A stretch of DNA of 64,000 nucleotides, from the NCBI GenBank assembly GCA_029432815.1, contig JAROBA010000016.1, positions 1 to 64,000 of the forward strand, in the 5' to 3' direction. A program made the position numbers and the translations under genes. Shown piece by piece: positions 33,211 through 41,085 of this stretch (positions within the stretch are counted from its first letter, which is position 1; each line of letters opens with the position of its first letter). The stretch comes from Pontiellaceae bacterium B1224 (GTDB lineage Bacteria > Verrucomicrobiota > Kiritimatiellia > Kiritimatiellales > Pontiellaceae). The notes under the pieces are model-generated. The model searched no databases, was not told the origin of the DNA, and saw only the letters and a list, made by a program, of their open reading frames with translations.

Positions 33211-34374
33211 TTAACTCCTCAGGCTTTCAACAATCGGCCGCCGCATCGCCGTCCACGCCGGTACCAGCGAGGCCACCATGCCCAGCACCAGCGCCAGCCC
33301 CATGCCGCTCAATAAAACGGACGCATCCGGCAGCAGCGCCATCACCTGGCCCTCATTACCAAAGGAAAGGCCGCGCAGTTTTAAGAAGAGCGATGCCAGG
33401 CCAACCCCCAGCAGGCTGCCGCCAAAGCCCAGCAGCGCGCCTTCGCACACCACCAGATAGGCCACAGCCACGCCCGGAAAACCGATGGTTTGAAGAATGG
33501 CATTTTCCTTCACCCGTCCGCGCACCACCAACAGCACGGCATTGCCGATCAACCCGAGTACGGCCAGCACAGCCCCGAGCCCGATCCAGCGGGTAAAGCT
33601 GATGAGGTCGATCAGCTCCCGCGCGGTCTGCGCAAAGAAGGCTTTCTCCGGCTGGGTCGATGTCGGTTCCGTTTCACTGCGGAAGCGATCGTCGATTAAA
33701 TTCGAAACAGCATCCAGGTCCGCTCCGTCATTCACGCGCACGTTGAACTGCGTCACCACACCCAGCCCGTGCTTCGAGGCCTGCTGAATAAATGGCAGAT
33801 GGACATAGGCCACACTGTTGTCCTGCGGAAGGGGCGAATCAACAATACCCGAAACCACCACACGAACGCCAACCGCTTCGAAAGCATCGCCCGGTTTCAA
33901 GCCGCGCTTCGCCGCCAGTTCTTTACCGACCAGCGCTCCGTCATCGCGCGCACGCCAGGCCTCGAAGGACCCGTCCACCAGCTTCATCTCCGGGGCATAG
34001 TTTGATAAGCGATCAGCCGGCACGCCGCGAAAGGTAATCACATCCAGGCTGGCACCGCAGTTGCTCACAGCAATCTTCACCGGAATCACTTCCCGTACAC
34101 CATCGATGCGGGCGATCTCATCCAGATAAAATTCCGGCAAACGGCTCGTTTCCGGGCAGAAACGATTTTCGCGATAGACCACCAATGTGGTATCGGAGGC
34201 CTGCAGCTTGGTCGACTTATCCAGCGACCGCTGCATCGTCTGCACCGTGGTGAAAAGAAACATGCCGGATGCCACCCCCAGCAGCGTCAGCAACGTGCGA
34301 ACGCGATGCCGAATCAACTGCTTCGATGCCAGCACCGTCATGCGCAGTAACTTTGAAAACAGTCCGTTCATCAT
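33211..34374 (-). CDS. ABC transporter permease (FtsX-like), second subunit
   Basis: A 387-aa permease with the same plan: N-terminal helix (about 23-45), periplasmic domain, and C-terminal helices with the FtsX core (LVVRGRVKENAILQTIGFPG). It overlaps the ATPase gene by 4 nt and ends 3 bp before the other permease start. Two dissimilar permeases suggest a heterodimeric exporter of the Lol/Mac superfamily. Confidence 0.9.
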   Translation of the reverse strand: MMNGLFSKLLRMTVLASKQLIRHRVRTLLTLLGVASGMFLFTTVQTMQRSLDKSTKLQASDTTLVVYRENRFCPETSRLPEFYLDEIARIDGVREVIPVKIAVSNCGASLDVITFRGVPADRLSNYAPEMKLVDGSFEAWRARDDGALVGKELAAKRGLKPGDAFEAVGVRVVVSGIVDSPLPQDNSVAYVHLPFIQQASKHGLGVVTQFNVRVNDGADLDAVSNLIDDRFRSETEPTSTQPEKAFFAQTARELIDLISFTRWIGLGAVLAVLGLIGNAVLLVVRGRVKENAILQTIGFPGVAVAYLVVCEGALLGFGGSLLGVGLASLFLKLRGLSFGNEGQVMALLPDASVLLSGMGLALVLGMVASLVPAWTAMRRPIVESLRS

Positions 34375-35069
34375 CCGGCCTCCGTTTCAAGCAACCGCCC
34401 CTTTTCCAGATGCAGCAACCGCCCGGCCCGTTCCGCCGCGCGGGGATCGTGCGTCACCATGACGATCGTCTTGTCATATTCTTCAACCAGCTGATGAAGC
34501 AGCTGCAGCACCGAGTCGGCCGCCTCGCGGTCGAGATCGCCCGTCGGTTCATCGGCCACCAGCAGTTCGGGCGAAGCCACCAGCGCACGGGCAATCGCCA
34601 CGCGCTGTTCCTGCCCGCCCGAAAGTTCTTTCGGATAATGATGCATGCGGCCATCGAGTCCGACGAGCGAGAGCGTATGTTCCACCCGTTCACGCCGATC
34701 ACGCCGCGACATATTGCTAAGCAGCAGCGGCAGCTCCACATTTTCAAAGGCCGTCAATACCGGTACCAGATGATAGAGCTGGAAAATATAACCCACATGC
34801 GCCGCGCGCCATCGTGCCAGCTTACTGCGGGACAGCTTGCCGATATCCTCACCGCAAACCTCGAGTACCCCTTCACTGGGTTGATCAATCCCTGCAATCA
34901 AATTAAGCAGGGTGGTTTTTCCGGAACCGGAGGGTCCCATCAGCGCCAAAAATTCGCCGCGCTTTACTTCCAGATCCAGCTTCTCCAGCGGGGTCACCAG
35001 CCGGTTGCCCTTTTTATAGTTTTTGGTCAGTTCATGGCATCGGATTAAAACGTTGTTGTTCTCATTCAT
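34371..35069 (-). CDS. ABC transporter ATP-binding protein (LolD/MacB-like)
   Basis: A 232-aa ATPase: Walker A GPSGSGKTT (residues 45-53), signature LSGGQEQRVAIA (about 145), Walker B LLVADEPTGDLD. It lies 4 nt into the end of the adaptor gene, and its own end overlaps the permease. The order adaptor-ATPase-permease-permease is typical of a tripartite periplasmic exporter. Confidence 0.94.
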   Translation of the reverse strand: MNENNNVLIRCHELTKNYKKGNRLVTPLEKLDLEVKRGEFLALMGPSGSGKTTLLNLIAGIDQPSEGVLEVCGEDIGKLSRSKLARWRAAHVGYIFQLYHLVPVLTAFENVELPLLLSNMSRRDRRERVEHTLSLVGLDGRMHHYPKELSGGQEQRVAIARALVASPELLVADEPTGDLDREAADSVLQLLHQLVEEYDKTIVMVTHDPRAAERAGRLLHLEKGRLLETEAG

Positions 35070-36466
35070 AATTCAATCTCCTTCACGCGAGAGCCTTCTT
35101 TCAGCGGATGTTCCGTGCGAACCACCACCAGCTCATTGGCGCGGAGCCCTTCCAGCACTCCGCGATATTCGTCTTTCAGTAAATTGGAAAGTCGGACGGT
35201 CCGCTTTACTGCCGTTTTGGTAATCGGGTCAACCACCCAAACGTGCTGCTCGTTAGCATCGGTTTCCAAGGCATCGATCGGAATCCAGAGGGCATTTCCA
35301 AAGGTTGGAACCTGCGTAGAATTTCCAAGGGTTGGAACGCCGAAAAATTCGACGCGGCAGAGTACATCCGGCCGCATGCGCGGATCGGGGGCATCGATCA
35401 CCACCTTGGCCTGCAGCGTATTGCGTTGCAGATCGGCCTGGCCGATAATGCTGATAATGCGACCGTCGAACGTTTGGCCCGGCAGCATGGCAGTGGTGAT
35501 TCTGGCTGGCTGACCAACCTTCATTTTTCCTGCTTCGGAAAGCGGAACATCCACCCGCACCTGCAGATGCTGGGGATCATACACCTCGGCAATATGAGCA
35601 CTATGCGGATCGTCGGCCATAACCATGCGTTTATCCCCGGGCTTTACAAAGCGCCGAAGAATAAGGCCATTTATCGGCGACCGAACCGTCGTACGATCCA
35701 GCGCCAGCTGGGCAACCGCAAGTTCGTCGCGCGCTGCGGCCAGTGCGGCCTCGGCCACCTTGATTTCCGCCTGGGCCGAAACGGCTCGGGCTTCCAATGC
35801 CGTCAACGCGGCACGTGCCGCCTTTTCTTCGGCTTCGAATTCAACCACAGCCTGTTCAGCGGTAACGCGCTCCACGTGCGAGACAACGCCGGGCGCTGAT
35901 TTGGTAAAACGCTCGGCGGTGTCGCGCTCCCGGGTCAGTCGGGCAACTGCGGCCTCGACCCGGTAAAGGGCGGCTTCCGCCTGTTTGACTTCCGCATCCG
36001 CCCGGCTCTGCTGCGCTTTCCATGCGGCTTCGTATTTCTGGACATTCGCCTGAGCAACCGCGAGGTCCAGTTTGGTGTCGGCCGGATCGAGCGTGGCAAC
36101 CAGCTGTCCGTTCGTCACAGCATCGCCTTCGCGGATGAAGACTTCGTCGACATACCCATCGGTTTTAACGGCAATACTCACATGCCACGGATCGGGTTCC
36201 ACCCAGCCCGAAGCCTGGAAAAGCAGTTCCGGTTTTCCAGAGGTTGGAACCTGATCGGTCCCGCCCTCGCTTTCCAGTAAAATGATCCGCGCGGTTTCGA
36301 CCGGCACGGCGGGGGCCAGCTGTTCGCGGAAGACAAACCAGAGCAGGGCCGCCAATGCCAGCGGCAGCGCGATGGCCAAAGCCATTGATTTCCAGCGACC
36401 TGACCCGCCTTTTTGATTTCCGGCGGAAGGCAGCTCCGCCATTGTTTTCGATAAATCGTGTTCCAT
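35066..36466 (-). CDS. Periplasmic adaptor (HlyD/MacA-like)
   Basis: A 466-aa membrane fusion protein with one N-terminal helix (about 29-45), a lipoyl/barrel-sandwich hybrid domain, a long alpha-helical hairpin (about 135-245) and a C-terminal beta-barrel region. It links the ABC permeases to an outer-membrane channel, not encoded here. Two palindromes (35296, 35323) and one at 36235 encode phrases such as QVPTFGN and PTSGK. The gene is first in its operon after the Cys-rich protein. Confidence 0.9.
   Translation of the reverse strand: MEHDLSKTMAELPSAGNQKGGSGRWKSMALAIALPLALAALLWFVFREQLAPAVPVETARIILLESEGGTDQVPTSGKPELLFQASGWVEPDPWHVSIAVKTDGYVDEVFIREGDAVTNGQLVATLDPADTKLDLAVAQANVQKYEAAWKAQQSRADAEVKQAEAALYRVEAAVARLTRERDTAERFTKSAPGVVSHVERVTAEQAVVEFEAEEKAARAALTALEARAVSAQAEIKVAEAALAAARDELAVAQLALDRTTVRSPINGLILRRFVKPGDKRMVMADDPHSAHIAEVYDPQHLQVRVDVPLSEAGKMKVGQPARITTAMLPGQTFDGRIISIIGQADLQRNTLQAKVVIDAPDPRMRPDVLCRVEFFGVPTLGNSTQVPTFGNALWIPIDALETDANEQHVWVVDPITKTAVKRTVRLSNLLKDEYRGVLEGLRANELVVVRTEHPLKEGSRVKEIEL
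35296..35337. repeat. Two 15-bp palindromes in adaptor gene
   Basis: TTCCAAAGGTTGGAA at 35296 and TTCCAAGGGTTGGAA at 35323, 12 bp apart. Confidence 0.9.
36235..36249. repeat. 15-bp palindrome TTCCAGAGGTTGGAA
   Basis: Exact copy in the adaptor gene, read PTSG. Confidence 0.9.
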
Positions 36467-36541
36467 GATTTTTTCCTGATAACCTATGTGACGCAGGCAT
36501 AGTTCACCTGCAGATGCATTCCGAAGAACGATAGGTCAGGA

Positions 36542-36961
36542 TCAAATCAGGAAAGATTGGAAACGCAGATAGGGCGGGGGACTGTGTTCAGTAAAACTGA
36601 TTTCTGAAAGTAGGCAATGAACCGCATCGGGTTCGGTTTCAAAGCGATCCGCAATGAACAGAACAACGGCCGGAACAGCCAGTTGAATGTCGGGGATGGA
36701 ATCCAGCAGTACGTATTCTGCAACATCCTCATCGCAACAGGATTCGCCCGGTTCGGTTGAACAGCAGGAGGAAGGTTGCGCTGCATGTGCTGCACAGCAA
36801 CTGCTTTCAGGCTGGTCGATTTTTGCGGAAATGCTTCCGCAAAACGGGCCGCACATGCAGCAGAAGATAAAGGAAAGAATCAGGCCGACCGAAACAAACG
36901 GCGAAACCCACGCAGTGAGTGCGCGGGATCGCAAAATTCGGATAGCCGGTAATTTCTTCAT
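36542..36961 (-). CDS. Cys-rich membrane protein
   Basis: A 139-aa protein with a hydrophobic segment (about 18-40), then a cysteine-rich stretch with paired cysteines (SSCC, SSCC, ESCC within residues 50-80), and a second hydrophobic region (about 94-108). Repeated paired cysteines suggest binding of a thiophilic metal. It is upstream of and co-oriented with the exporter operon, with a 75-bp gap, so it may sense or deliver the transported compound (inference). A well-formed promoter lies directly in front; transcription would begin at or next to the ATG. Confidence 0.55.
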   Translation of the reverse strand: MKKLPAIRILRSRALTAWVSPFVSVGLILSFIFCCMCGPFCGSISAKIDQPESSCCAAHAAQPSSCCSTEPGESCCDEDVAEYVLLDSIPDIQLAVPAVVLFIADRFETEPDAVHCLLSEISFTEHSPPPYLRFQSFLI

Positions 36962-36962
36962 A

Positions 36963-36998
36963 GATGACCCTTATAGTCATCTTTGACGTCGAATTCAA
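36963..36998 (-). promoter_or_regulatory. Promoter with overlapping palindromic operator
   Basis: -35 TTGAAT (36998-36993) and -10 TATAAG (36975-36970) with a 17-bp spacer. A 19-bp dyad GATGAC-N7-GTCATC (36963-36981) covers the -10 element. The start codon is only 8 nt beyond the -10, so the transcript would be leaderless or nearly so. A repressor binding the dyad is likely. Confidence 0.6.
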
Positions 36999-37006
36999 GG
37001 GTATGT

Positions 37007-37453
37007 TCAACCGCAAATTCGTTTGTAGGAGACGATGGAGTATTCGTCAGTCTCTTCAATCGTGTGGTCGGGGGTAAAATCTTCCAACCATTGGAAATTA
37101 AAAAACGTGTCGCCCTCAACCTCTTTTTTTACGGTCGTCACGAGAATTTCGTCGCACCGATCGATGAGCAGATCATACACCGCCGCGCCGCCGCAGAGAA
37201 TGGCATCGGACGGAACCAGCTCCGGGGTATTCACCGCCGTTGCATTTTCGAAAGCGGCATCGGGGTTGCGGGTGAGCACAAAAATATCGCGGCCTTTCAG
37301 CGGTGGAAGTCCATCGAAGGTGGTGCGGCCGACCACAATTTTACGATCCATCGTCGTGCGTTTAAAAAACTGGAGGTCACCTTTACAGCGCCAGGGCAGG
37401 CCGCCGTCTTTTCCAATCACGCCATTTTCTGAGCGGGCAACAATCGCAATCAT
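37007..37453 (-). CDS. folA: Dihydrofolate reductase
   Basis: A 148-aa enzyme with MIAIVARSENGVIGKDGGLPW (start, substrate loop), VVGRTTFDGLP (NADPH binding) and CGGAAVYDLLI near the end. It reduces dihydrofolate to tetrahydrofolate with NADPH. Coupled to thyA: the ATG overlaps the thyA stop by one base. A palindrome at 37082 encodes FQWLE. Confidence 0.95.
   Translation of the reverse strand: MIAIVARSENGVIGKDGGLPWRCKGDLQFFKRTTMDRKIVVGRTTFDGLPPLKGRDIFVLTRNPDAAFENATAVNTPELVPSDAILCGGAAVYDLLIDRCDEILVTTVKKEVEGDTFFNFQWLEDFTPDHTIEETDEYSIVSYKRICG
37082..37096. repeat. 15-bp palindrome TTCCAACCATTGGAA
   Basis: Exact copy in folA (FQWLE). Confidence 0.9.
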
Positions 37454-38325
37454 TAAACGGCCACCTCGCCTTTGATCGAAGCGTGCGATTCGTAGCCATT
37501 GAGGGTGGCGTGCTGCCACTCCCAGTCGAAGATCGAGTTATAGCCTTCCAATTTTAGGGTCGGCGGGGCAAAGGGTTCGCGCTTCATCTGTTCGTCGAGC
37601 TGTTCCACATGGTTCACATAAATATGGGCATCGCCCAGGAAACCAATCAGCTTGCCGGCTTTCAGACCGCACTCTTTGGCGATGAGCTCTAACAATAGCG
37701 CATACGACGCAATGTTGAAGGGGATGCCGAGAAATACATCGCACGATCGCTGATTCCAGAGCAGATCAAGTTCGCCGTCATTGCAGAGCAGCTGATAGGA
37801 ATAGTGACAGGGAACGAGCGCCATTTCGCCGAGCTGCTGCGGATTCCAGGCATTCACCAGAATACGGCGGCTGTTCGGATTGGTTTTGAGTTCGTGAATC
37901 GCGCGGGCCAGTTGATCGACTCCGCCGGAGCGTTCACCATCCGGGCCGGAATAGTTGCCATTAAAGTTGCGCCATTGGAAACCGTAGATCGGGCCGAGAT
38001 CTTTTTCCGCCGCCATCGCCGCCAGCGTTTCATCGTCGTGGCCGTAGGGCACTTTTGAGGGTGAGCACCACTCATTCCAGATTTTGCAGCCGCGTTCCTG
38101 AAACCAGGCCTTGCTGGTGACGCCCTTAATAAAGCCTTCGAGTTCAACGCGCAGGGTCTTCCATGCCATTTTTTTGGTCGTGAGCAGGGGAAAACCGTTG
38201 GCCATGGAATATTCAAGCATGCAGCCGCTGACGGAAATCGTATCCGTTGCCGTCCGGTTGGTTTTCTTCTTTCCCTCGCGCAGGATTTTTTCAACCACCT
38301 GCCCATATACCTGATCAATATTCAT
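37453..38325 (-). CDS. thyA: Thymidylate synthase
   Basis: A 290-aa ThyA: catalytic cysteine in LVPCHYSYQ (about 172), the substrate loop RSCDVFLGIPFNIASYALL (about 193-211), and the C-terminal Val. It makes dTMP from dUMP, producing dihydrofolate, which FolA then recycles. The two genes form an operon with a one-base overlap. Confidence 0.97.
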   Translation of the reverse strand: MNIDQVYGQVVEKILREGKKKTNRTATDTISVSGCMLEYSMANGFPLLTTKKMAWKTLRVELEGFIKGVTSKAWFQERGCKIWNEWCSPSKVPYGHDDETLAAMAAEKDLGPIYGFQWRNFNGNYSGPDGERSGGVDQLARAIHELKTNPNSRRILVNAWNPQQLGEMALVPCHYSYQLLCNDGELDLLWNQRSCDVFLGIPFNIASYALLLELIAKECGLKAGKLIGFLGDAHIYVNHVEQLDEQMKREPFAPPTLKLEGYNSIFDWEWQHATLNGYESHASIKGEVAV

Positions 38326-38432
38326 ACGTCAGCATGTCCCGATTTCTCTGTGAAAAAGGGAAGCTAACACGCCCGGCAGGAGTTTCAAATTAGGAAATTT
38401 ACCAAACACGGCGATACAGGATTGAAAAATAA

Positions 38433-38521
38433 TTAACACAAAGACTCAAAGAACTCGAAGAGCCAGGGAGCATCGCCTGAACGGGGATTTCCCTTCGAGT
38501 CCTTAGTGCCTTTGTGTTTAA
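38433..38521. repeat. Long imperfect hairpin downstream of DUF4139 operon
   Basis: The left arm (38433-38460) and right arm (38493-38521) are mostly complementary (ACACAAAG/CTTTGTGT and ACTCGAAG/CTTCGAGT cores). It sits directly after the last gene of the sigma-factor operon and may be its terminator structure or a dispersed element whose translation gives the HKGTKDSKG peptide string seen in many genomes. Confidence 0.7.
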
Positions 38522-38523
38522 AA

Positions 38524-39642
38524 TTACATCCGCAGATTGCGGCGGTGGTAATGCATGCTGAACTCCTTTTCGACGTTTGCGGGAAGCTCGATCTCGAACA
38601 GGAGCGTGGAGGCGTTCTCCAGTTCATATGTGTCCGAACACTCCGCCATGTCCCACTGACCGGGAATATGCTGGATCAGAGTCAGCTTCACGGGCGTGTC
38701 CTTGAAGTTTTTCAACGTCGCAGTAATGAGCTCGTCCGTGTCGTACAGCACGATTTCATTTTTCTTATTGCGGCGAATATTGATCTGTTTATCGACCATC
38801 TTTTTCTGGGTCACGGTGAGATCGCGACTGTCGCCGATATAGATCTCCATGGTTTCACCCACCGGCGTGAGGCCCGTACGATCCTCGCCGAGTACGATCG
38901 TTCCACCGTTCCCGTCCTGCTGGAACACCCGGGCTTTCCCGCCGTTCAGTGCAAATTGGCCGAGGCCATTTTCTTTGGTATTGGCAATTTTATAGGACAC
39001 CGGAATTCCGACGTTCCCGTCTACCTTCTCCGGGTCCCATGGCAGTTGGGCCGCATCGAACGTCCAGACCTTCTCAATCGGAACCTGGCCAGCATTGAGG
39101 AAAAGCAGCTGCTTGGTCTCCTCGTGCTGGATCCCGCGCTCGAACGCCTCGCCATAGTCGAGCGACACGCGGGCATTCTCAAAATCCTCACCCGAAAAGT
39201 TGCGCAGGATTAGAAAGCTTCGCAAATCGACGTGGGTCTCCTCCTTGTCCGCCACCATTTTATAGGTCACAAGTCGATCGATGTAGGACAGCAGATACGA
39301 GATTCGCACCTTTTGTTCTTTGGCGGTCTGGCTGGCAATCTCCCAGACCAGCGCCTGCTCGTTCGGCGGATAACTGACGTTCAGCAGCGTCACACCCTCA
39401 GCACCGTCGAGGACGGTCAGACGAATGGAATCGGCGTCGATGTTCACGCCTTTCCACGAAAAGTCGACCTTGTTCACGCCTTGCTGCAGCGTCAGCACGC
39501 GCTCCTCTTCGATGAGGGTTGCGGCCGGATTATCGAGCCGAATGTCAGTGTCGCCGCGTTCCGGCAGGGCCACCATTTTGATACGAGCAGATGCGGTTGT
39601 TGTCAGTGTTGCTAAAAATAATATGGTCATTAAGTGTTTCAT
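38524..39642 (-). CDS. Secreted DUF4139-like protein 1
   Basis: A 372-aa exported protein: signal peptide (LMTILFLATLTTTASA), then a beta-rich DUF4139-like region. The phrases VNKVDFSWKGVNIDADSI and SYPPNEQALVWEI match the two neighbouring proteins (VNKLQFSWENTLIDPTSL; LVYPPRVNNLG). It ends with HYHRRNLRM. Third gene after the sigma/anti-sigma pair. Role unknown, possibly surface or periplasmic, made under sigma-factor control. Confidence 0.75.
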   Translation of the reverse strand: MKHLMTILFLATLTTTASARIKMVALPERGDTDIRLDNPAATLIEEERVLTLQQGVNKVDFSWKGVNIDADSIRLTVLDGAEGVTLLNVSYPPNEQALVWEIASQTAKEQKVRISYLLSYIDRLVTYKMVADKEETHVDLRSFLILRNFSGEDFENARVSLDYGEAFERGIQHEETKQLLFLNAGQVPIEKVWTFDAAQLPWDPEKVDGNVGIPVSYKIANTKENGLGQFALNGGKARVFQQDGNGGTIVLGEDRTGLTPVGETMEIYIGDSRDLTVTQKKMVDKQINIRRNKKNEIVLYDTDELITATLKNFKDTPVKLTLIQHIPGQWDMAECSDTYELENASTLLFEIELPANVEKEFSMHYHRRNLRM

Positions 39643-39710
39643 GATTTTGTCTCTGTTTTGCGTGAGCCGTGAAAAGTGAGCCGTGAAAATCACGTCTCAA
39701 TCATCACGCA

Positions 39711-41051
39711 TCACTTCTGGTTTTCCCCATGGTAGGTCGTCAGTTGATAGGAAAACGTTTTTGTGGATTCCGGCGGCAGTTCGAGCGTGAACTTGAGGGT
39801 GTTCAGATCGTCCTTTTCGTAGTCGCCGAAATCACCGCTGTTTTCGAGTTTCCAATAGTTGGAACCCACGTTGCGCTTGATTTCAATCTTCACCGGCACC
39901 GGTCGGGTGTTTCGCACTTCGACGGTAAAATCCTTAATCGAGTCGAAGCCGGTAATATGTCCTTTGGAGTGGAAGGTATAATTCGCGGTCGCCTCCTTCA
40001 TCAGCGTCGGTTCAACGATCACGTTTTCCACACGACCCAGATCGAGTTCCACCTTTTCGCCCACCGGGATATATTTAAAACTCGACTGCCCTTCAAAGGC
40101 CAGGTGCGCGCCTTCGCCGGTGCCGCGATAAACCCGCATCGCGCCGCCCGGAATCGGCGTTTCGCCCAGTTCATGATCCTCGTCGTTCTTAAAGCTCAGG
40201 AAACGGCGTACGCTGTTGCCATAGCGTTTCTGATCGAATTTATAGAGGTTCATTACCGGAATTTCATCCGTATCAAAACTCGGTAGGCGCTTGGCCCACG
40301 TGTTCGGAATGGTTTCGGTGCCTTCAATCGTATAGAGGAAATATTCGCTCAGGCCCTCTTTCACAATTTCTTTAGCAGCGGGCATTGCATAACTCGCATC
40401 TCCAAACAGATCGTCTACGCCGCTCGATCGCTCCATCCCGCTGTACATTACCTGCTTCGCTTCCATTAGCGGGCGGGCCCGGGGTGTTGGGGAAGGATTT
40501 CCGTAGGGTTGTTCCCGCCGCGCGAGATCCGCAATCCGGTCGAGCAGGTTCACCTTGCCGACGATCAGGCGTACCTGGGCATTTTCATAATCCTCGCCGC
40601 TGCTATTCGCAACGCGGACGTAGCCCTGCAGACGCAGGGTTGTTTCATCGGGGCTCAGGGTGCCCATATAAAACGCACGCCAGGAAAGGCCGCTCGTCAA
40701 ATAGCTGATTTCCATCGGCGAGGCGCCGCTGATCCGACTGTTGACCGTCCAGAGACCGAGGTTATTGACGCGCGGCGGATATACCAGATCCAGCACATCA
40801 ATTTTATCGGCGTTGGCCTTCGGCATCATTTCCAGACTTGTTGGATCAATCAGCGTGTTCTCCCACGAGAACTGTAGCTTATTGACGCCTTCCCGCAGCG
40901 TCAGCGCGCGGGTCTCGCGTGCCAACGTCATATCGGCCGAGTTGTAGATCGTCAGCTGCGTCGCATCCCGTTCCGGAACCGTCGCCAGATCCACTTTCGC
41001 GTAGGCGCCTGTTGCCGCGGCGATCGCTATCAGTTGTAGTGTTCTTTTCAT
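39711..41051 (-). CDS. Secreted DUF4139-like protein 2
   Basis: A 446-aa paralogue: signal peptide (MKRTLQLIAIAAATGAYA), the core VNKLQFSWENTLIDPTSL (about 54-71), a repeat-type TSGLSWRAFYMGTLSPDETT, and GEDYENAQVRLIVGKVNLL. Very similar in plan to the extracellular part of the anti-sigma fusion at 41086. A palindrome (39850) encodes SNYWK. Confidence 0.78.
   Translation of the reverse strand: MKRTLQLIAIAAATGAYAKVDLATVPERDATQLTIYNSADMTLARETRALTLREGVNKLQFSWENTLIDPTSLEMMPKANADKIDVLDLVYPPRVNNLGLWTVNSRISGASPMEISYLTSGLSWRAFYMGTLSPDETTLRLQGYVRVANSSGEDYENAQVRLIVGKVNLLDRIADLARREQPYGNPSPTPRARPLMEAKQVMYSGMERSSGVDDLFGDASYAMPAAKEIVKEGLSEYFLYTIEGTETIPNTWAKRLPSFDTDEIPVMNLYKFDQKRYGNSVRRFLSFKNDEDHELGETPIPGGAMRVYRGTGEGAHLAFEGQSSFKYIPVGEKVELDLGRVENVIVEPTLMKEATANYTFHSKGHITGFDSIKDFTVEVRNTRPVPVKIEIKRNVGSNYWKLENSGDFGDYEKDDLNTLKFTLELPPESTKTFSYQLTTYHGENQK
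39850..39864. repeat. 15-bp palindrome TTCCAATAGTTGGAA
   Basis: Exact copy in the DUF4139-like gene 2 (SNYWK). The homologous site in the next gene carries another copy (41219, SNHWK). Confidence 0.9.
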
Positions 41052-41085
41052 TTTCTTTCTCCGTTTGACTGAAGGGCTTCAATCG

